From Ruegeria atlantica (GTDB taxonomy: Bacteria; Pseudomonadota; Alphaproteobacteria; Rhodobacterales; Rhodobacteraceae), in NCBI RefSeq assembly GCF_013032005.1, contig NZ_WQBE01000008.1, forward strand, positions 124,001 through 188,000: a DNA stretch of 64,000 nucleotides, in the 5' to 3' direction. Shown here piece by piece: positions 15,836-25,622 of this stretch; the stretch's first letter is position 1, and every line of letters begins with the position of its first letter. A program made the translations under genes and the position numbers. The notes under the pieces are model-generated. The model saw nothing but the letters and a program-made list of their open reading frames with translations. It was not told where the DNA came from and made no database searches.

Positions 15836-17716
15836 TCAGAGCGTCAAACGGATCAGCAAAAAGCCCTCATCGTCTTCTCCGACGACGTGAGGGTCATATT
15901 CTTCAAGCTCGGCAATGTGGGTTTGTGCCTTCGGACCGGTTCTTAACAGCGCAGTCGCGCCCTGCATCGGGGCAAAGCCAAAAGGATAGGACGCATATTG
16001 CAAGGGATCTTGTGGCAGTGCGCCGGACAGATAGTCCTGCAAGACGCGCTGAACAGGCAGGTTCGGCAGCGCGATGGGCTCGGCCTGATCAACAAAGGGA
16101 AAGTGACCCCCGCCATTGGCACGGTAATTGTTCAGTGCGACGACGAACCGTTGATCGGCGGTCATCGGTTGGCCGTCAAAGCGAATGTTGCGAATGCGCC
16201 GGTTGACGGGGTCGATCAAGTGACCGCCAGCGTCGAACCGGGCCGGTTGAGAGAGATCAAATTGATAAGTAAGCCCCTGTATAATATCAAAATTATGCCC
16301 CGCCCTGTTGATGTCGACCAATGTGGTCTGATGTCCCGGCGTAATCTGGTTGAACACGCCTGCAGACATCTCAAGCCAGTCGCTGATCTGCTCTCCGGTG
16401 ACAACTACCGCCTGCAGCTCATTGGGAAACGCATACATGTCGTTGACATGGCGCAGGCATATCTGGCCGGGCGGGACGTCGGTGAAAAACCGGGGGCCGG
16501 CACGCCCCCCGAACTTTGAAGGCGCGGTCGCGGACAGAACAGGAAAATCCGCAAATGACGTGTCCTGCAGATAGGGCCGCAGGGCTGCTGCCTGGGCCGC
16601 GGCGGTCAGAACCAAACCTCTGTCCGGGGCGCAAAAACTGAAATAGCTGTGCAAATGCTGATCGGTCTGGCCAACGGGTTGCGCCGTGCTCCGCCGGGTT
16701 TCCGAATGGCCCCGGGCGAAAAGGCGCGCCAAAACAGGGTCTTCCTGGATAGGCTTGGGTGAGCCGTCGGGTTTGGTTGGGCATATCGAACGCAGACTGA
16801 CGCGATGATCCTGAACGGTCCAATGGCCATTTCCCGCCCTGTCCAATGTCAGGTCGATCACCCCCAGAAATGACCCGGGCGCACCGGGCATGACCACCGG
16901 CTTTCCGTGAACCAGACCCCGATTTGCATCGACGTGCTCAATCCCGTCATGTGCGTTTCCGGGCAGTGTCAGATGTGAATGCCCGGCAATCAGCGCATCA
17001 ATTCCTTCGATACCGGCCAGCGGGATGACGGCATTTTCCAAACCCGTTTCCGGTTCGGCCGACCCTATCCCTGTATGCGCCAACGCAAGGATCAAATCGC
17101 AACCCTGCGCTTTCAGATTCGTCACTTTTTGTGCGGCGCAGGTCAGGATATCTTCGATGACGACCTTGCCTTGTAGCAGGTGTGCTTCCCATTTGGCTGT
17201 CTGCGGTGGCAGGACTGAGAACGCACCAATTTTTAGCGTAACATGTTGATCATCAAATTTTATTTCTCGATTCAAAATCGCATGATCTTGCCAGCAGGAG
17301 GGGGTGTCTTGTCGGTGTGCATTGCTGCAAATCACCGGACACGCAGCATCTGCAATCACACGGCCCAGCGTTTCCAGTCCAAAGCCGAAATCATGATTTC
17401 CGAGCCCGATTGCGTCATAACCCAGCTCGGAAAATGCCTGCATCAGGATGTGCGGCGCATTTTCGGATTGAACCGCCCATTCCCCCAGTGGCGTGCCTTG
17501 CAGTGAATCTCCGTTGTCGCACAGAACCACCAGAGCACCCTGCGCTTCGGCCTCGGACCTGGCTGCCCGGATCAGGCTGGCGGTGCGGGTAAATCCGATT
17601 GAGGGGTCGGGGGTGTCCGAATAATAATCGAAGCCGCATAGATTCATATGCAGATCGGATGTTGCCAGAACCCGTATCTTCAGTGGTGCGCGGGACGGGA
17701 GAAGGGGATGTGTCAA
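15836..17716 (-). CDS. 2',3'-cyclic-nucleotide 2'-phosphodiesterase/5'-nucleotidase family protein
   Basis: A 626-residue UshA/CpdB-like enzyme. An N-terminal metallophosphatase domain carries TSDLHMNL, CDNGDSLQGTPLG, GNHDFGFG and GHSHLTLPG, which supply the two-metal ligands. The C-terminal domain spans about 370-580 (VNDMYAFPNELQAVVV, LNNYRANGGGHFP). Such enzymes hydrolyse cyclic nucleotides and 3'- or 5'-nucleotides, usually in the periplasm. Unusually, no signal peptide is visible: the N-terminus is MTHPLLPSRAPLKIRVLATS. It may therefore be cytoplasmic or exported by another route. Confidence 0.88.
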   Translation of the reverse strand: MTHPLLPSRAPLKIRVLATSDLHMNLCGFDYYSDTPDPSIGFTRTASLIRAARSEAEAQGALVVLCDNGDSLQGTPLGEWAVQSENAPHILMQAFSELGYDAIGLGNHDFGFGLETLGRVIADAACPVICSNAHRQDTPSCWQDHAILNREIKFDDQHVTLKIGAFSVLPPQTAKWEAHLLQGKVVIEDILTCAAQKVTNLKAQGCDLILALAHTGIGSAEPETGLENAVIPLAGIEGIDALIAGHSHLTLPGNAHDGIEHVDANRGLVHGKPVVMPGAPGSFLGVIDLTLDRAGNGHWTVQDHRVSLRSICPTKPDGSPKPIQEDPVLARLFARGHSETRRSTAQPVGQTDQHLHSYFSFCAPDRGLVLTAAAQAAALRPYLQDTSFADFPVLSATAPSKFGGRAGPRFFTDVPPGQICLRHVNDMYAFPNELQAVVVTGEQISDWLEMSAGVFNQITPGHQTTLVDINRAGHNFDIIQGLTYQFDLSQPARFDAGGHLIDPVNRRIRNIRFDGQPMTADQRFVVALNNYRANGGGHFPFVDQAEPIALPNLPVQRVLQDYLSGALPQDPLQYASYPFGFAPMQGATALLRTGPKAQTHIAELEEYDPHVVGEDDEGFLLIRLTL

Positions 17717-17769
17717 ATTTCTACTTCTGGCGGTTATATGTTAATCATTTTCTCCAAAAAGTATAATAA

Positions 17770-17782
17770 ATGCAACTTGCAT
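17770..17782. promoter_or_regulatory. Palindrome ATGCAA-C-TTGCAT in the nudC upstream region
   Basis: A perfect 6-base inverted repeat around one base, in the 189-base gap between the nucleotidase start (minus) and nudC (plus). It is a candidate operator. No protein can be assigned. Confidence 0.35.
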
Positions 17783-17830
17783 AGCGTGCTTTTCGTCAAT
17801 TGACGGCTTCAAGTTTTCGGGTGATGCGAA

Positions 17831-17858
17831 TTGGCATTGCAACATTGGCATTGCAACA
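17831..17858 (+). repeat. Perfect 14-base tandem repeat upstream of nudC
   Basis: TTGGCATTGCAACA occurs twice head to tail with no spacer, ending 47 bases before the nudC start. The unit shares TTGCAA with the nearby palindrome at 17770. It could be two stacked binding sites or a slippage duplication. Confidence 0.7.
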
Positions 17859-17905
17859 AAAGGGCAGCCGTGGCAGCCCTGTGCCGACGACCCAAGGGAA
17901 ATCCT

Positions 17906-18886
17906 ATGAAACACGCGGAACTGGTGACATTTGGCAGCTCGGGCCTTGATCGCGCGGCGCATATTCGAGGGAATGCAGACCATTTGGCGCAGGTGCGCGC
18001 GCATCCGCAAGCGACCTGCCTGTTGCTGTGGCGTGGTAAGCCGCTGGTTCAAGGGGAAGCACTGGACCGCCTGGGGTTGATTCCCATAACCCACGGACTG
18101 GTACAAAACGGCCCGGGCGGCAGTATTGAAGAACCTGTATTTCTGGGACTTTCAGACGGTGATCCGGTTTTTGCGCTGGATATCTCGGGCTGGTCCCCCG
18201 AGGGGCTGGACATGTCGCAGGTCGGTGCCTTTTTCGACCCGTCGGAACAGCAGCACCCGGACCTGCCAACAGGCCATGTCTTTGCTGAGTTGCGCCGGAT
18301 CATGACCCGACTGTCTGCCCGCGATGCGGAATTGGCTGCGGCCGCCAAGGCCGTTATTGGCTGGCACGAAACGCATCGGTTCTGTGCCCGTTGTGGCGCA
18401 CCCAGCGAAGTATCCCAAGCTGGATGGCAGCGCAGTTGCGCCGAATGCGGTGGGCAGCATTTTCCGCGCACCGATCCGGTGGTCATTATGCTGATCACCC
18501 ATGGGGATTCGGTTTTGATGGGGCGATCACCGGGCTGGCCCGAGGGGATGTATTCCCTGCTGGCTGGATTTGTCGAGCCCGGAGAAACGCTTGAGGCAGC
18601 GGTTCGACGTGAGGTGATGGAAGAGGCAGGCGTGCCGGTTGGTCCGGTCAGCTATCTATCCAGCCAACCTTGGCCATTCCCGGCCTCGCTGATGTTTGGT
18701 TGCGCGGGTGAGGCGTTGTCGCGCGAGATCACCATTGATCCGGTGGAAATCGAAGATGCAATGTGGGTCAGCAAGCCCGAGATGATGCAGGCCTTTGCCG
18801 GGGAACACCCGGTCCTGCTGCCAGCTCGCAAGGGGGCCATTGCGCATTTCCTGCTGCAAAACTGGCTTGCGGATACGCTGGACTGA
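17906..18886 (+). CDS. nudC: NAD(+) diphosphatase NudC
   Basis: A 326-residue Nudix hydrolase. An N-terminal domain is followed by a zinc ribbon (CARCG...CAECGG), the Nudix box GFVEPGETLEAAVRREVMEE, and the SQPWPFPASLM motif diagnostic of NADH pyrophosphatase. It cleaves NADH/NAD+ and removes NAD caps from RNA. The start at ATG 17906 after CCAAGGG is preferred; the upstream extension would cover the tandem repeat. It may form an operon with the two following genes. Confidence 0.93.
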   Translation: MKHAELVTFGSSGLDRAAHIRGNADHLAQVRAHPQATCLLLWRGKPLVQGEALDRLGLIPITHGLVQNGPGGSIEEPVFLGLSDGDPVFALDISGWSPEGLDMSQVGAFFDPSEQQHPDLPTGHVFAELRRIMTRLSARDAELAAAAKAVIGWHETHRFCARCGAPSEVSQAGWQRSCAECGGQHFPRTDPVVIMLITHGDSVLMGRSPGWPEGMYSLLAGFVEPGETLEAAVRREVMEEAGVPVGPVSYLSSQPWPFPASLMFGCAGEALSREITIDPVEIEDAMWVSKPEMMQAFAGEHPVLLPARKGAIAHFLLQNWLADTLD

Positions 18887-18926
18887 CAAAATACTAGGCC
18901 AATAGACAAGAGACCCACGAACCATC

Positions 18927-19394
18927 ATGCAGTTTACAGCACGCGAAGATATCGAAGCCCCGATCAATGCGGTGTTCGAAATGGTCGCTGACTTTGAGCG
19001 GTTCGAACGCATGGCCATGCGCCGGGGGATCGAAGTAAGGCGCATGTCGGGTCATATGGGTGTTGTGCCCGGTACGCAGTGGGAAACCGAGTTCAACCTG
19101 CGTGGCAAGCCCCGCCATGTTGCGATTGAGATGGCTGAATGCGACCCGCCTGCCTTGATGCGGTTTCAGGCAGCAAGCAAGGGCATGAACGGGACAACAA
19201 CTGTCGAGTTTCTGGCCTTGTCGCAGCGCCGCACCCGCTTGAGTGTCGAGATGGCGCTGGCGGCGAAAACTCTGCCGGCCAGGTTGTTACTGCAGTCACT
19301 GAGACTGGGCCAATCGCGGTTCCGACGACAATTCCAACTGCGGCTCAGCGAGTTCGCGCGCGAGATGGAAGAACGCCATCTGCACGGTTCCTGA
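18927..19394 (+). CDS. SRPBCC (START-like) family protein
   Basis: A 155-residue protein with the START-like pattern: FTAREDIEAPINAVFEMVADFERFE at the N-terminus, a central W-E-T-E strand, and a long C-terminal helix (LRLSEFAREMEERHL). Such folds bind hydrophobic ligands in a deep cavity. It starts 40 bases after nudC and 10 bases before the GNAT gene, so it is likely co-transcribed. The ligand is unknown. Confidence 0.8.
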   Translation: MQFTAREDIEAPINAVFEMVADFERFERMAMRRGIEVRRMSGHMGVVPGTQWETEFNLRGKPRHVAIEMAECDPPALMRFQAASKGMNGTTTVEFLALSQRRTRLSVEMALAAKTLPARLLLQSLRLGQSRFRRQFQLRLSEFAREMEERHLHGS

Positions 19395-19404
19395 CAGGAG
19401 GCAA

Positions 19405-19872
19405 ATGGACAATCTGATCATCCGACAGGCCGGTTTGGACGACGTCCAAGGCATTTCAGACGTGTTGCATGAAATCACTGCTGCCGGAAAACGCACAAGA
19501 CCGAGAGATCCGGGCTTTGTACTAACGAACTATGTCGGGCACCCGGATCAGTTGACATGTGTCTTGGCACTCAGCGAAACCCGAATTTTGGGGTTCCAGT
19601 CCATGAAACGGGCGGTCGCAGCCAATCCTTACGGAGTACAAGTCGGCTGGGGAATCATCGGTACCCACATTCGACCCTCGGCCGCGCGTTGCGGGGTGGG
19701 GCGGGCCTTGTTTCAGGCGACATTGAAGGTTGCCAAAGAGCAGGGCATTCCCGCCATCGACGCCACCATTGCGGCAAGTAACGCCGAAGGTTTGGCCTAT
19801 TACGCCGCAATGGGGTTTATCGATTACAGATCACACGAAGGGGCTGTGTGCAAAGCCTACACAGTTGGATGA
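19405..19872 (+). CDS. GNAT-family N-acetyltransferase
   Basis: A 155-residue acetyltransferase. Motif A reads THIRPSAARCGVGRALF, giving the acetyl-CoA pyrophosphate-binding R-x-x-G-x-G/A turn; motif B contains AATYAASNAEGLAYYAAMGF-like residues (NAEGLAYYAAMGF). The substrate cannot be judged. It is last in a short plus-strand run after nudC and the SRPBCC gene and is convergent with pheA. Confidence 0.85.
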   Translation: MDNLIIRQAGLDDVQGISDVLHEITAAGKRTRPRDPGFVLTNYVGHPDQLTCVLALSETRILGFQSMKRAVAANPYGVQVGWGIIGTHIRPSAARCGVGRALFQATLKVAKEQGIPAIDATIAASNAEGLAYYAAMGFIDYRSHEGAVCKAYTVG

Positions 19873-19882
19873 AACCAGGCGC

Positions 19883-20716
19883 TTACCCGCGCGAATGCGC
19901 TGCGGGGTAGACGCCCAGTACTTCGACATTGGTGGTGAAATGCTCCAGCTCTTCCATGGCCAGCTGCACGTTGCGGTCTTCGGGGTGTCCGACGATATCG
20001 GCATAAAACTGGGTCGCGGTGAATGACCCGTCGACCATATAGCTTTCCAGCTTTGTCATGTTGATACCGTTGGTGGCAAACCCGCCCATCGCTTTGTACA
20101 GCGCAGCCGGAATGTTGCGCACCTGAAACACGAAACTGGTGATCATGCCATGCGGGCCGCGTCGGGACATGTCCGCCTGCCGCGACATAACCAGGAACCG
20201 CGTGGTGTTGTTGTCCTGATCTTCGATGTGACGGGCCAGCACGTTCAGCCCATAGATTTCGCCCGCCAGCTCACTGGCCAGTGCCGCAGAATGCAAATCA
20301 CCTTGCTCCGAGACCTCACGCGCGGCGCGCGCGTTGTCGGGGCTGACACGGCCGCGAATGTCGTGTTCTTTCAGAAAGCCTGCGCATTGCGGCAGTAGAA
20401 CCAAATGCGAATGCGCCTCGGTAATATCTTCAAGCGTTGCCCCGGGGACGGCTAGCAGATTGATATGCACGCGTACGAAGGCCTCATCAATGATGTGCAG
20501 CCCACTATGGGGCAGCAGGCGGTGAATATCCGCCACCCGGCCATAGGTGGTGTTTTCGACCGGCAGCATCGCCAGATCAGCTTCGCCTGACCGAACCGAT
20601 TCGATCACATCTTCGAAAGTACGGCAGGGCAGGGCCTCCATATCGGGGCGTGCATTGCGGCAGGCCTCGTGGCTATAGGCGCCTGGTTCTCCCTGAAATG
20701 CGATACGATTGCTCAT
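19883..20716 (-). CDS. pheA: Prephenate dehydratase
   Basis: A 277-residue PheA without a chorismate mutase domain, as usual in alphaproteobacteria. The start is RIAFQGEPGAYSHEA, the catalytic segment is NTTRFLVMS, and a C-terminal ACT domain (about 190-275) binds phenylalanine for feedback inhibition (ESYMVDGSFTATQFYADIVG). It makes phenylpyruvate. I use ATG 20716; an upstream TTG at 20737 is possible but less likely. Divergent from the cytochrome c gene. Confidence 0.94.
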   Translation of the reverse strand: MSNRIAFQGEPGAYSHEACRNARPDMEALPCRTFEDVIESVRSGEADLAMLPVENTTYGRVADIHRLLPHSGLHIIDEAFVRVHINLLAVPGATLEDITEAHSHLVLLPQCAGFLKEHDIRGRVSPDNARAAREVSEQGDLHSAALASELAGEIYGLNVLARHIEDQDNNTTRFLVMSRQADMSRRGPHGMITSFVFQVRNIPAALYKAMGGFATNGINMTKLESYMVDGSFTATQFYADIVGHPEDRNVQLAMEELEHFTTNVEVLGVYPAAHSRG

Positions 20717-20835
20717 TTGGTCGATTCCGTGCAACAAGTTCTAGAATTGGGCGTTTAGTCGCGGTGTCTATACCTTGCCTCTTGCAAGGGGAAGCCTTAG
20801 ACACCCCGCAGACAGCTGAAATGGACTCGCGATCA

Positions 20836-21345
20836 ATGTTCGACACGATGACAGTTACCAAGGCCGCCGCAGGCCTGTTTGGCACCTTCCTGGTGCTTCT
20901 TCTGGCCAAATGGGGTGCCGAAGTTCTCTACCATGCGGATGGGCATGGCGAGACAGCCTCTTACATTATCGAAACCGAAAGCGCTGGTGAAAGCGCCGAC
21001 GGTGAAGAGGTGGTCTTCGAAGATATGCTGGCCGCCGCCGATCCGGAAAAAGGCGCCCGTGTCTTCCGTAAATGCACCGCCTGCCACAAGCTGGAGGACG
21101 GCGCAAACGGTACCGGCCCCTACTTGTACGGTGTCGTAGATCGCCCGGTTGCATCAGCCAACGGCTTCACCGGCTATTCAGCCTCGATGCAGGCCCATGG
21201 CGGCAATTGGACTCCCGAAGCGCTGGATGCGTTCCTCGAGCGCCCAAGTGCTTACATCTCAGGTACTTCGATGAGCTTTGCCGGTCTGAAGAAACCGCAA
21301 GAGCGCGCCGATCTGATCGCGTATCTGCAGACCATCGGCAATTGA
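20836..21345 (+). CDS. Membrane-anchored c-type cytochrome (CycM/cytochrome c552-like)
   Basis: A 169-residue cytochrome with an uncleaved N-terminal anchor (about 8-26, AAAGLFGTFLVLLLAKW), an acidic linker, and a class I heme domain with CTACH (Cys80, Cys83, His84) and a likely Met ligand in SGTSMSFAG. Proteins of this type carry electrons from the bc1 complex to terminal oxidases. I start at ATG 20836 (MFDTM), which matches family starts; 20821 is an alternative. A strong terminator follows. Confidence 0.9.
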   Translation: MFDTMTVTKAAAGLFGTFLVLLLAKWGAEVLYHADGHGETASYIIETESAGESADGEEVVFEDMLAAADPEKGARVFRKCTACHKLEDGANGTGPYLYGVVDRPVASANGFTGYSASMQAHGGNWTPEALDAFLERPSAYISGTSMSFAGLKKPQERADLIAYLQTIGN

Positions 21346-21370
21346 TCGTTTGATCAAAGCATGATTTTCT

Positions 21371-21401
21371 AAGCCGCTGCCTCGCGCAGCGGCTTTTTTT
21401 T
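21371..21401 (+). terminator. Rho-independent terminator after the cytochrome c gene
   Basis: The arms AAGCCGCTGC and GCAGCGGCTT pair perfectly around a CTCGC loop and are followed by eight T. Confidence 0.92.
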
Positions 21402-21515
21402 GCCTAAGAAAAACTTCACAAAGTGTTCACGCATTCTAAACTTGAACCTGACAGTGCTGGTCATTTAGCTGGCGCGAACAAGATAAAAGACACAACGACC
21501 CAGAGGATGAGCAAA

Positions 21516-23420
21516 ATGATATCCAATCGACTTACTGCACAGGCGCGCTCGGTGGATATTAAGGGTTGGTCGCACGCTTTGATGTTCGGGTTGATTGTGG
21601 TCATGCTAACCTCGGCGCAGCTTTTTGCGGAAGAAAAGATAATCAAAAGCCACGGATTCTCGGAATTCGGCGATCTGAAATACCCCGAAGGTTTCGCTCA
21701 TTTCGACTATGTGAACCCCGACGCTCCGCGCGGGGGAGAGCTATCTTATGCCGCGCAAGGCACGTTCTCTAGTTTGAACCCGTTTACGCGGAAAGGGCGC
21801 GCAGGCGCGCGGTCTGCTGACCAATATGAAACCCTGCTGATACCATCCTATGATGAGCCCGCAGCCTATTACGGGTTGCTGGCCGAAAGCTTGGAATACC
21901 CGGAAAGTCAGGATTGGGTTATTTTCAACATGCGGCCCGAGGCCCGGTTTTCCGATGGCAGCCCCGTGACCGCCGAGGATGTTGTGTTTTCCCACAATCT
22001 GCTGCTGGATCAGGGGCTGAAGTCTTATGCAGATGCGGTGCGCAAACGTATCCCACGCGCCGAGGCACTGGATGAACATAGGGTCAAATTCTATTTCGCA
22101 CCGGATATCTCGCGCCGGGCACTGATCTCGCAGGTGGGCGGAACGCCGGTGTTTTCCAAAGCCTGGTTCGAAGCAGACCCGGAAAACCGGCGTCTGGATG
22201 AACCGCGTTTGGTTCAGGGGGTTGGATCGGCCCCCTATGTTCTGGACAGCTATGACATCAACCGGCGCATCATTTACAAGCGCAACCCCGATTATTGGGG
22301 CGATCACGTCAACGTAAATGTGGGTCGCAACAACTATGACACCATCCGGATCGAGTACTTCAGTGACTCGATTGCCGCGATGGAGGGATTCAAGGCAGGC
22401 ACGTTCACGTTGCGGCAGGAAAACAACTCGAAAAGCTGGGCGACCGCCTATGATTTTCCGGCCATTGCGAACGGCTGGGTCATTCGGGACGAGTTGGCGA
22501 ATGGAAACGTGCCATCTGCGTCGGGCTTCATCATGAATCTTGATCGCCCACAGTTGCAGGATCCGCGTGTTCGCGAAGCCATCCAGCTCGGTTATAATTT
22601 CGAATGGACCAACGAAAGCCTGCAGTACGGGTTGTTCCAACAGCGCAGTTCGTTCTGGGAAGGCACGCACCTTGAGGCGACTGGCCTGCCCGAAGGGCGT
22701 GAATTGGAGGTGCTGCAAAGCCTCGGCGATGCGTTGGACCCGGACGTTCTGACCGAGGAACCGGTCAGTGCTCATGAATCGCGCCCGGCGCGTCAGAACG
22801 ACCGTCGCAACCTGCGCGCGGCGATGAAGCTGTTGGACGAGGCCGGTTGGCTGGTTGGTGATGACGGCATTCGCCGGAACGAAAGGGGCGAAGTGTTGTC
22901 GATCGAGTTTTTGTCGGACCAGCCGACGCTGGACCGCATTGTTCAGCCCTTTGTCGACAACCTTCGGGCAATGGGTATCGACGCGCTGTATAACCGGGTG
23001 GACAATGCCCAGTTCACGCTGCGCCGCCGGGATCGGGATTTTGACATGATCGTCGGCGGGTATCCGAAATCACTGCAGCCTTCGACTGGCCTGTATCAGC
23101 AATTCGGGACCGAGGCGGCCTCGTATTCTGTATTCAACCCGTCGGGTGCGCATGGTCCCGATATTGAACCATTGATCGACAACATCGTTGCCGCCACCGA
23201 AAGCGAGGAGCTTTTCGCCAATGTCCGCGCGTTGGACCGTGTTCTGAGGGCTAAGCGGATCATGGTTCCGACATGGTATCTGGGCAAATATTGGGTCGCG
23301 TATTGGGACATGTACGAATACCCGGAAAACCTGCCACCCTATGCGTTGGGCGTGGAAGACCTGTGGTGGATCAACGCCGAGAAAGAAGCCGAGTTGAAAT
23401 CCTCGGGCGCGTTGAGGTAA
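21516..23420 (+). CDS. Peptide ABC transporter substrate-binding protein (YejA-like)
   Basis: A 634-residue periplasmic binding protein (SBP_bac_5). The signal region is a hydrophobic stretch (ALMFGLIVVMLTSAQLFAEE), and the mature start HGFSEFGDLKYPEGFAHFDYVN is typical of YejA. ATG 21516 has AGAGG at a good 9-base distance, better than the ATGs at 21507 or 21423. It is the first gene of a four-gene ABC importer in the order of yejABEF, which in enterobacteria takes up peptides including microcin C; other substrates are possible. Confidence 0.9.
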   Translation: MISNRLTAQARSVDIKGWSHALMFGLIVVMLTSAQLFAEEKIIKSHGFSEFGDLKYPEGFAHFDYVNPDAPRGGELSYAAQGTFSSLNPFTRKGRAGARSADQYETLLIPSYDEPAAYYGLLAESLEYPESQDWVIFNMRPEARFSDGSPVTAEDVVFSHNLLLDQGLKSYADAVRKRIPRAEALDEHRVKFYFAPDISRRALISQVGGTPVFSKAWFEADPENRRLDEPRLVQGVGSAPYVLDSYDINRRIIYKRNPDYWGDHVNVNVGRNNYDTIRIEYFSDSIAAMEGFKAGTFTLRQENNSKSWATAYDFPAIANGWVIRDELANGNVPSASGFIMNLDRPQLQDPRVREAIQLGYNFEWTNESLQYGLFQQRSSFWEGTHLEATGLPEGRELEVLQSLGDALDPDVLTEEPVSAHESRPARQNDRRNLRAAMKLLDEAGWLVGDDGIRRNERGEVLSIEFLSDQPTLDRIVQPFVDNLRAMGIDALYNRVDNAQFTLRRRDRDFDMIVGGYPKSLQPSTGLYQQFGTEAASYSVFNPSGAHGPDIEPLIDNIVAATESEELFANVRALDRVLRAKRIMVPTWYLGKYWVAYWDMYEYPENLPPYALGVEDLWWINAEKEAELKSSGALR

Positions 23421-23429
23421 TCCGCCCCC

Positions 23430-24515
23430 ATGGGAGCATATATTCTAAGACGCCTGTTGCTGGTCATCCCCACATTGCTTGGGATCATGATCGTCAATTT
23501 CACGCTGGTTCAGTTTGTCCCCGGTGGTCCGATTGAACAGATGATCGCCCAGATGCAAGGGGGCGGTGACGTGTTCGAAGGCATCGCAGGCGGCGGCAGC
23601 GATATCGAGCAGCAAACCAGCAGCGTGAATGACCGCTATATCGGCGCGCGCGGATTGCCGCCCGAATTTATCGAAGAGTTGGAAAAGGAATTTGGATTCG
23701 ACAAACCTCCGGTCGAACGGTTCCTTGACATGTTGGGCAACTACATGACGTTGGATTTCGGCGAGAGTTATTTTCGCTCGATCAGCGTGATTGATCTAGT
23801 GCTGGAAAAAATGCCCGTTTCAATCTCGCTGGGCCTGTGGTCCACATTGATTGCCTATCTGGTGTCGATCCCGCTGGGTATTCGCAAGGCGGTCAAGGAT
23901 GGTTCAAAGTTCGATACCTGGACCAGTGGCACCATCATTGTGGCCTATGCCATTCCCGGCTTCCTGTTTGCGATCCTGCTGCTGGTGCTGTTTGCCGGTG
24001 GGTCCTACTGGCAAATCTTCCCGCTGCGGGGGCTGACCTCGGACAATTGGGACAGCCTTAGCCTGATCGGCAAGATCGCGGATTATTTCTGGCACATCAC
24101 ACTACCGGTCATTGCCCTGACGATTTCCGCCTTTGCGACGCTGACGCTGCTGACCAAAAACTCGTTTCTGGATGAGATCAAAAAGCAATATGTCATGACC
24201 GCTCGCGCAAAAGGTTTGAGCGAGGGCAGGGTGCTGTATGGCCACGTGTTCCGCAATGCCATGTTGATCGTGATCGCAGGCTTTCCGGCGGTGTTCATTG
24301 GCGTCTTCTTCGGAAGTTCGATCATTATCGAGACGATCTTCTCACTCGATGGTCTGGGCCGTCTGGGGTTCGAGGCAGCAGTCGCACGCGACTACCCGGT
24401 GATCTTTGGCACGCTGTTCATCTTTGGCCTGATGGGTCTTGTCGTCGGTATCGTCAGCGATCTGATGTATGTGCTGGTCGACCCGCGCATCGATTTCGAA
24501 AAGCGGGAGGGGTAA
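23430..24515 (+). CDS. Peptide ABC transporter permease (YejB-like)
   Basis: A 361-residue BPD_transp_1 permease starting [20 protein letters not shown], with the coupling-loop signature about 270-290 ([27 protein letters not shown]). It has the long periplasmic insert between the first and second membrane segments (about residues 35-105) that characterises YejB. The start is 9 bases after the binding-protein stop; its own stop abuts the next start. Confidence 0.92.
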   Translation: MGAYILRRLLLVIPTLLGIMIVNFTLVQFVPGGPIEQMIAQMQGGGDVFEGIAGGGSDIEQQTSSVNDRYIGARGLPPEFIEELEKEFGFDKPPVERFLDMLGNYMTLDFGESYFRSISVIDLVLEKMPVSISLGLWSTLIAYLVSIPLGIRKAVKDGSKFDTWTSGTIIVAYAIPGFLFAILLLVLFAGGSYWQIFPLRGLTSDNWDSLSLIGKIADYFWHITLPVIALTISAFATLTLLTKNSFLDEIKKQYVMTARAKGLSEGRVLYGHVFRNAMLIVIAGFPAVFIGVFFGSSIIIETIFSLDGLGRLGFEAAVARDYPVIFGTLFIFGLMGLVVGIVSDLMYVLVDPRIDFEKREG

Positions 24516-25622
24516 ATGGCGCTTTCCCCCCTCAATCAGCGCCGGTGGCGTAATTTCCGGCGCAATAGCCGGGCTTTTTGGTCGCTGATCATCTTCTCGG
24601 TACTGTTCGGTATCTCGCTGTTTGCCGAGTTCATCGCGAACGACAAGCCGATCCTGGTGAAATATCGGGGCGAGTTTTATACGCCGATCTTCAATTTTTA
24701 CCCGGAAACTGAATTCGGCGGGGATTTCCAAACCGAAGCGATCTATCGCGACCCCGAAGTGAAATGCCTGATCGACAGTGGCGGGCTTGAAGAGTGTTTC
24801 GACGATCCCGAAGGGATCATTGACGAAATCAAAGACGGGACCTTTCAGGCCGAGGGGTTTGAACGCGGTTGGGCGATCTGGCCGCTGATTCCATACTCCT
24901 TCAACACCAGTGTGGATCGTCCGGGGGCCGCACCGCTGCCGCCCAATGGGCAGAACCTGTTGGGAACCGATGACACCAAGCGCGATGTGTTGGCTCGGGT
25001 CATCTATGGCTTCCGCTTGTCGATCCTGTTCACATTGATGGTCACAGGGGCCGCCAGCCTGATTGGCATTTTCGCCGGTGCAATTCAGGGCTTTTTCGGC
25101 GGCTGGTTGGATTTGGTCTTTCAGCGCATCATCGAGATCTGGTCGGCCACCCCATCGCTGTACGTGATCATCATCATGTTCGCCATTCTGGGTCGAAGTT
25201 TCTGGCTGCTGGTGGCGTTGATGATCCTGTTCAGTTGGACCGGATTGGTCGGCGTTGTCCGGGCCGAATTCCTGCGCGCGCGCAATCTGGAATATGTCCG
25301 CGCGGCACGGGCGTTGGGCGTGGGCAACATGACGATCATGTTCCGCCACATGCTGCCCAACGCGATGGTTGCGACGCTGACATTCATGCCGTTCATCGTC
25401 ACTGGCACCATTGGCGGATTGGCCTCGCTGGATTTCTTGGGCTTTGGCTTGCCGTCTTCGGCGCCGTCGTTGGGGGAGTTGACCTTGCAGGCGAAACAAA
25501 ACCTGCAGGCGCCGTGGCTGGCCTTCACTGCGTTCTTCACCTTTGCCATCATGCTATCGCTGCTGGTCTTCATCTTTGAAGGCGTTCGCGATGCGTTTGA
25601 CCCCAGAAAGACCTTCTCATGA
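24516..25622 (+). CDS. Peptide ABC transporter permease (YejE-like)
   Basis: A 368-residue permease with an OppC_N leader and a BPD_transp_1 domain. The LGTDDTKRDVLARVIYGFR motif and the coupling loop LEYVRAARALGVGNMTIMFRHML are clear. The first 140 residues hold the extended region of YejE. It begins directly after the yejB-like stop (TAAATG) and overlaps the ATPase gene by 4 bases. Confidence 0.93.
   Translation: MALSPLNQRRWRNFRRNSRAFWSLIIFSVLFGISLFAEFIANDKPILVKYRGEFYTPIFNFYPETEFGGDFQTEAIYRDPEVKCLIDSGGLEECFDDPEGIIDEIKDGTFQAEGFERGWAIWPLIPYSFNTSVDRPGAAPLPPNGQNLLGTDDTKRDVLARVIYGFRLSILFTLMVTGAASLIGIFAGAIQGFFGGWLDLVFQRIIEIWSATPSLYVIIIMFAILGRSFWLLVALMILFSWTGLVGVVRAEFLRARNLEYVRAARALGVGNMTIMFRHMLPNAMVATLTFMPFIVTGTIGGLASLDFLGFGLPSSAPSLGELTLQAKQNLQAPWLAFTAFFTFAIMLSLLVFIFEGVRDAFDPRKTFS

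Noticed and set aside
21342..21357. TTGATC-GTTT-GATCAA palindrome at the cytochrome c stop
   Set aside because: It looks like an FNR box but the spacing between the TTGAT and ATCAA halves is six, not four, and it overlaps a stop codon before a terminator.
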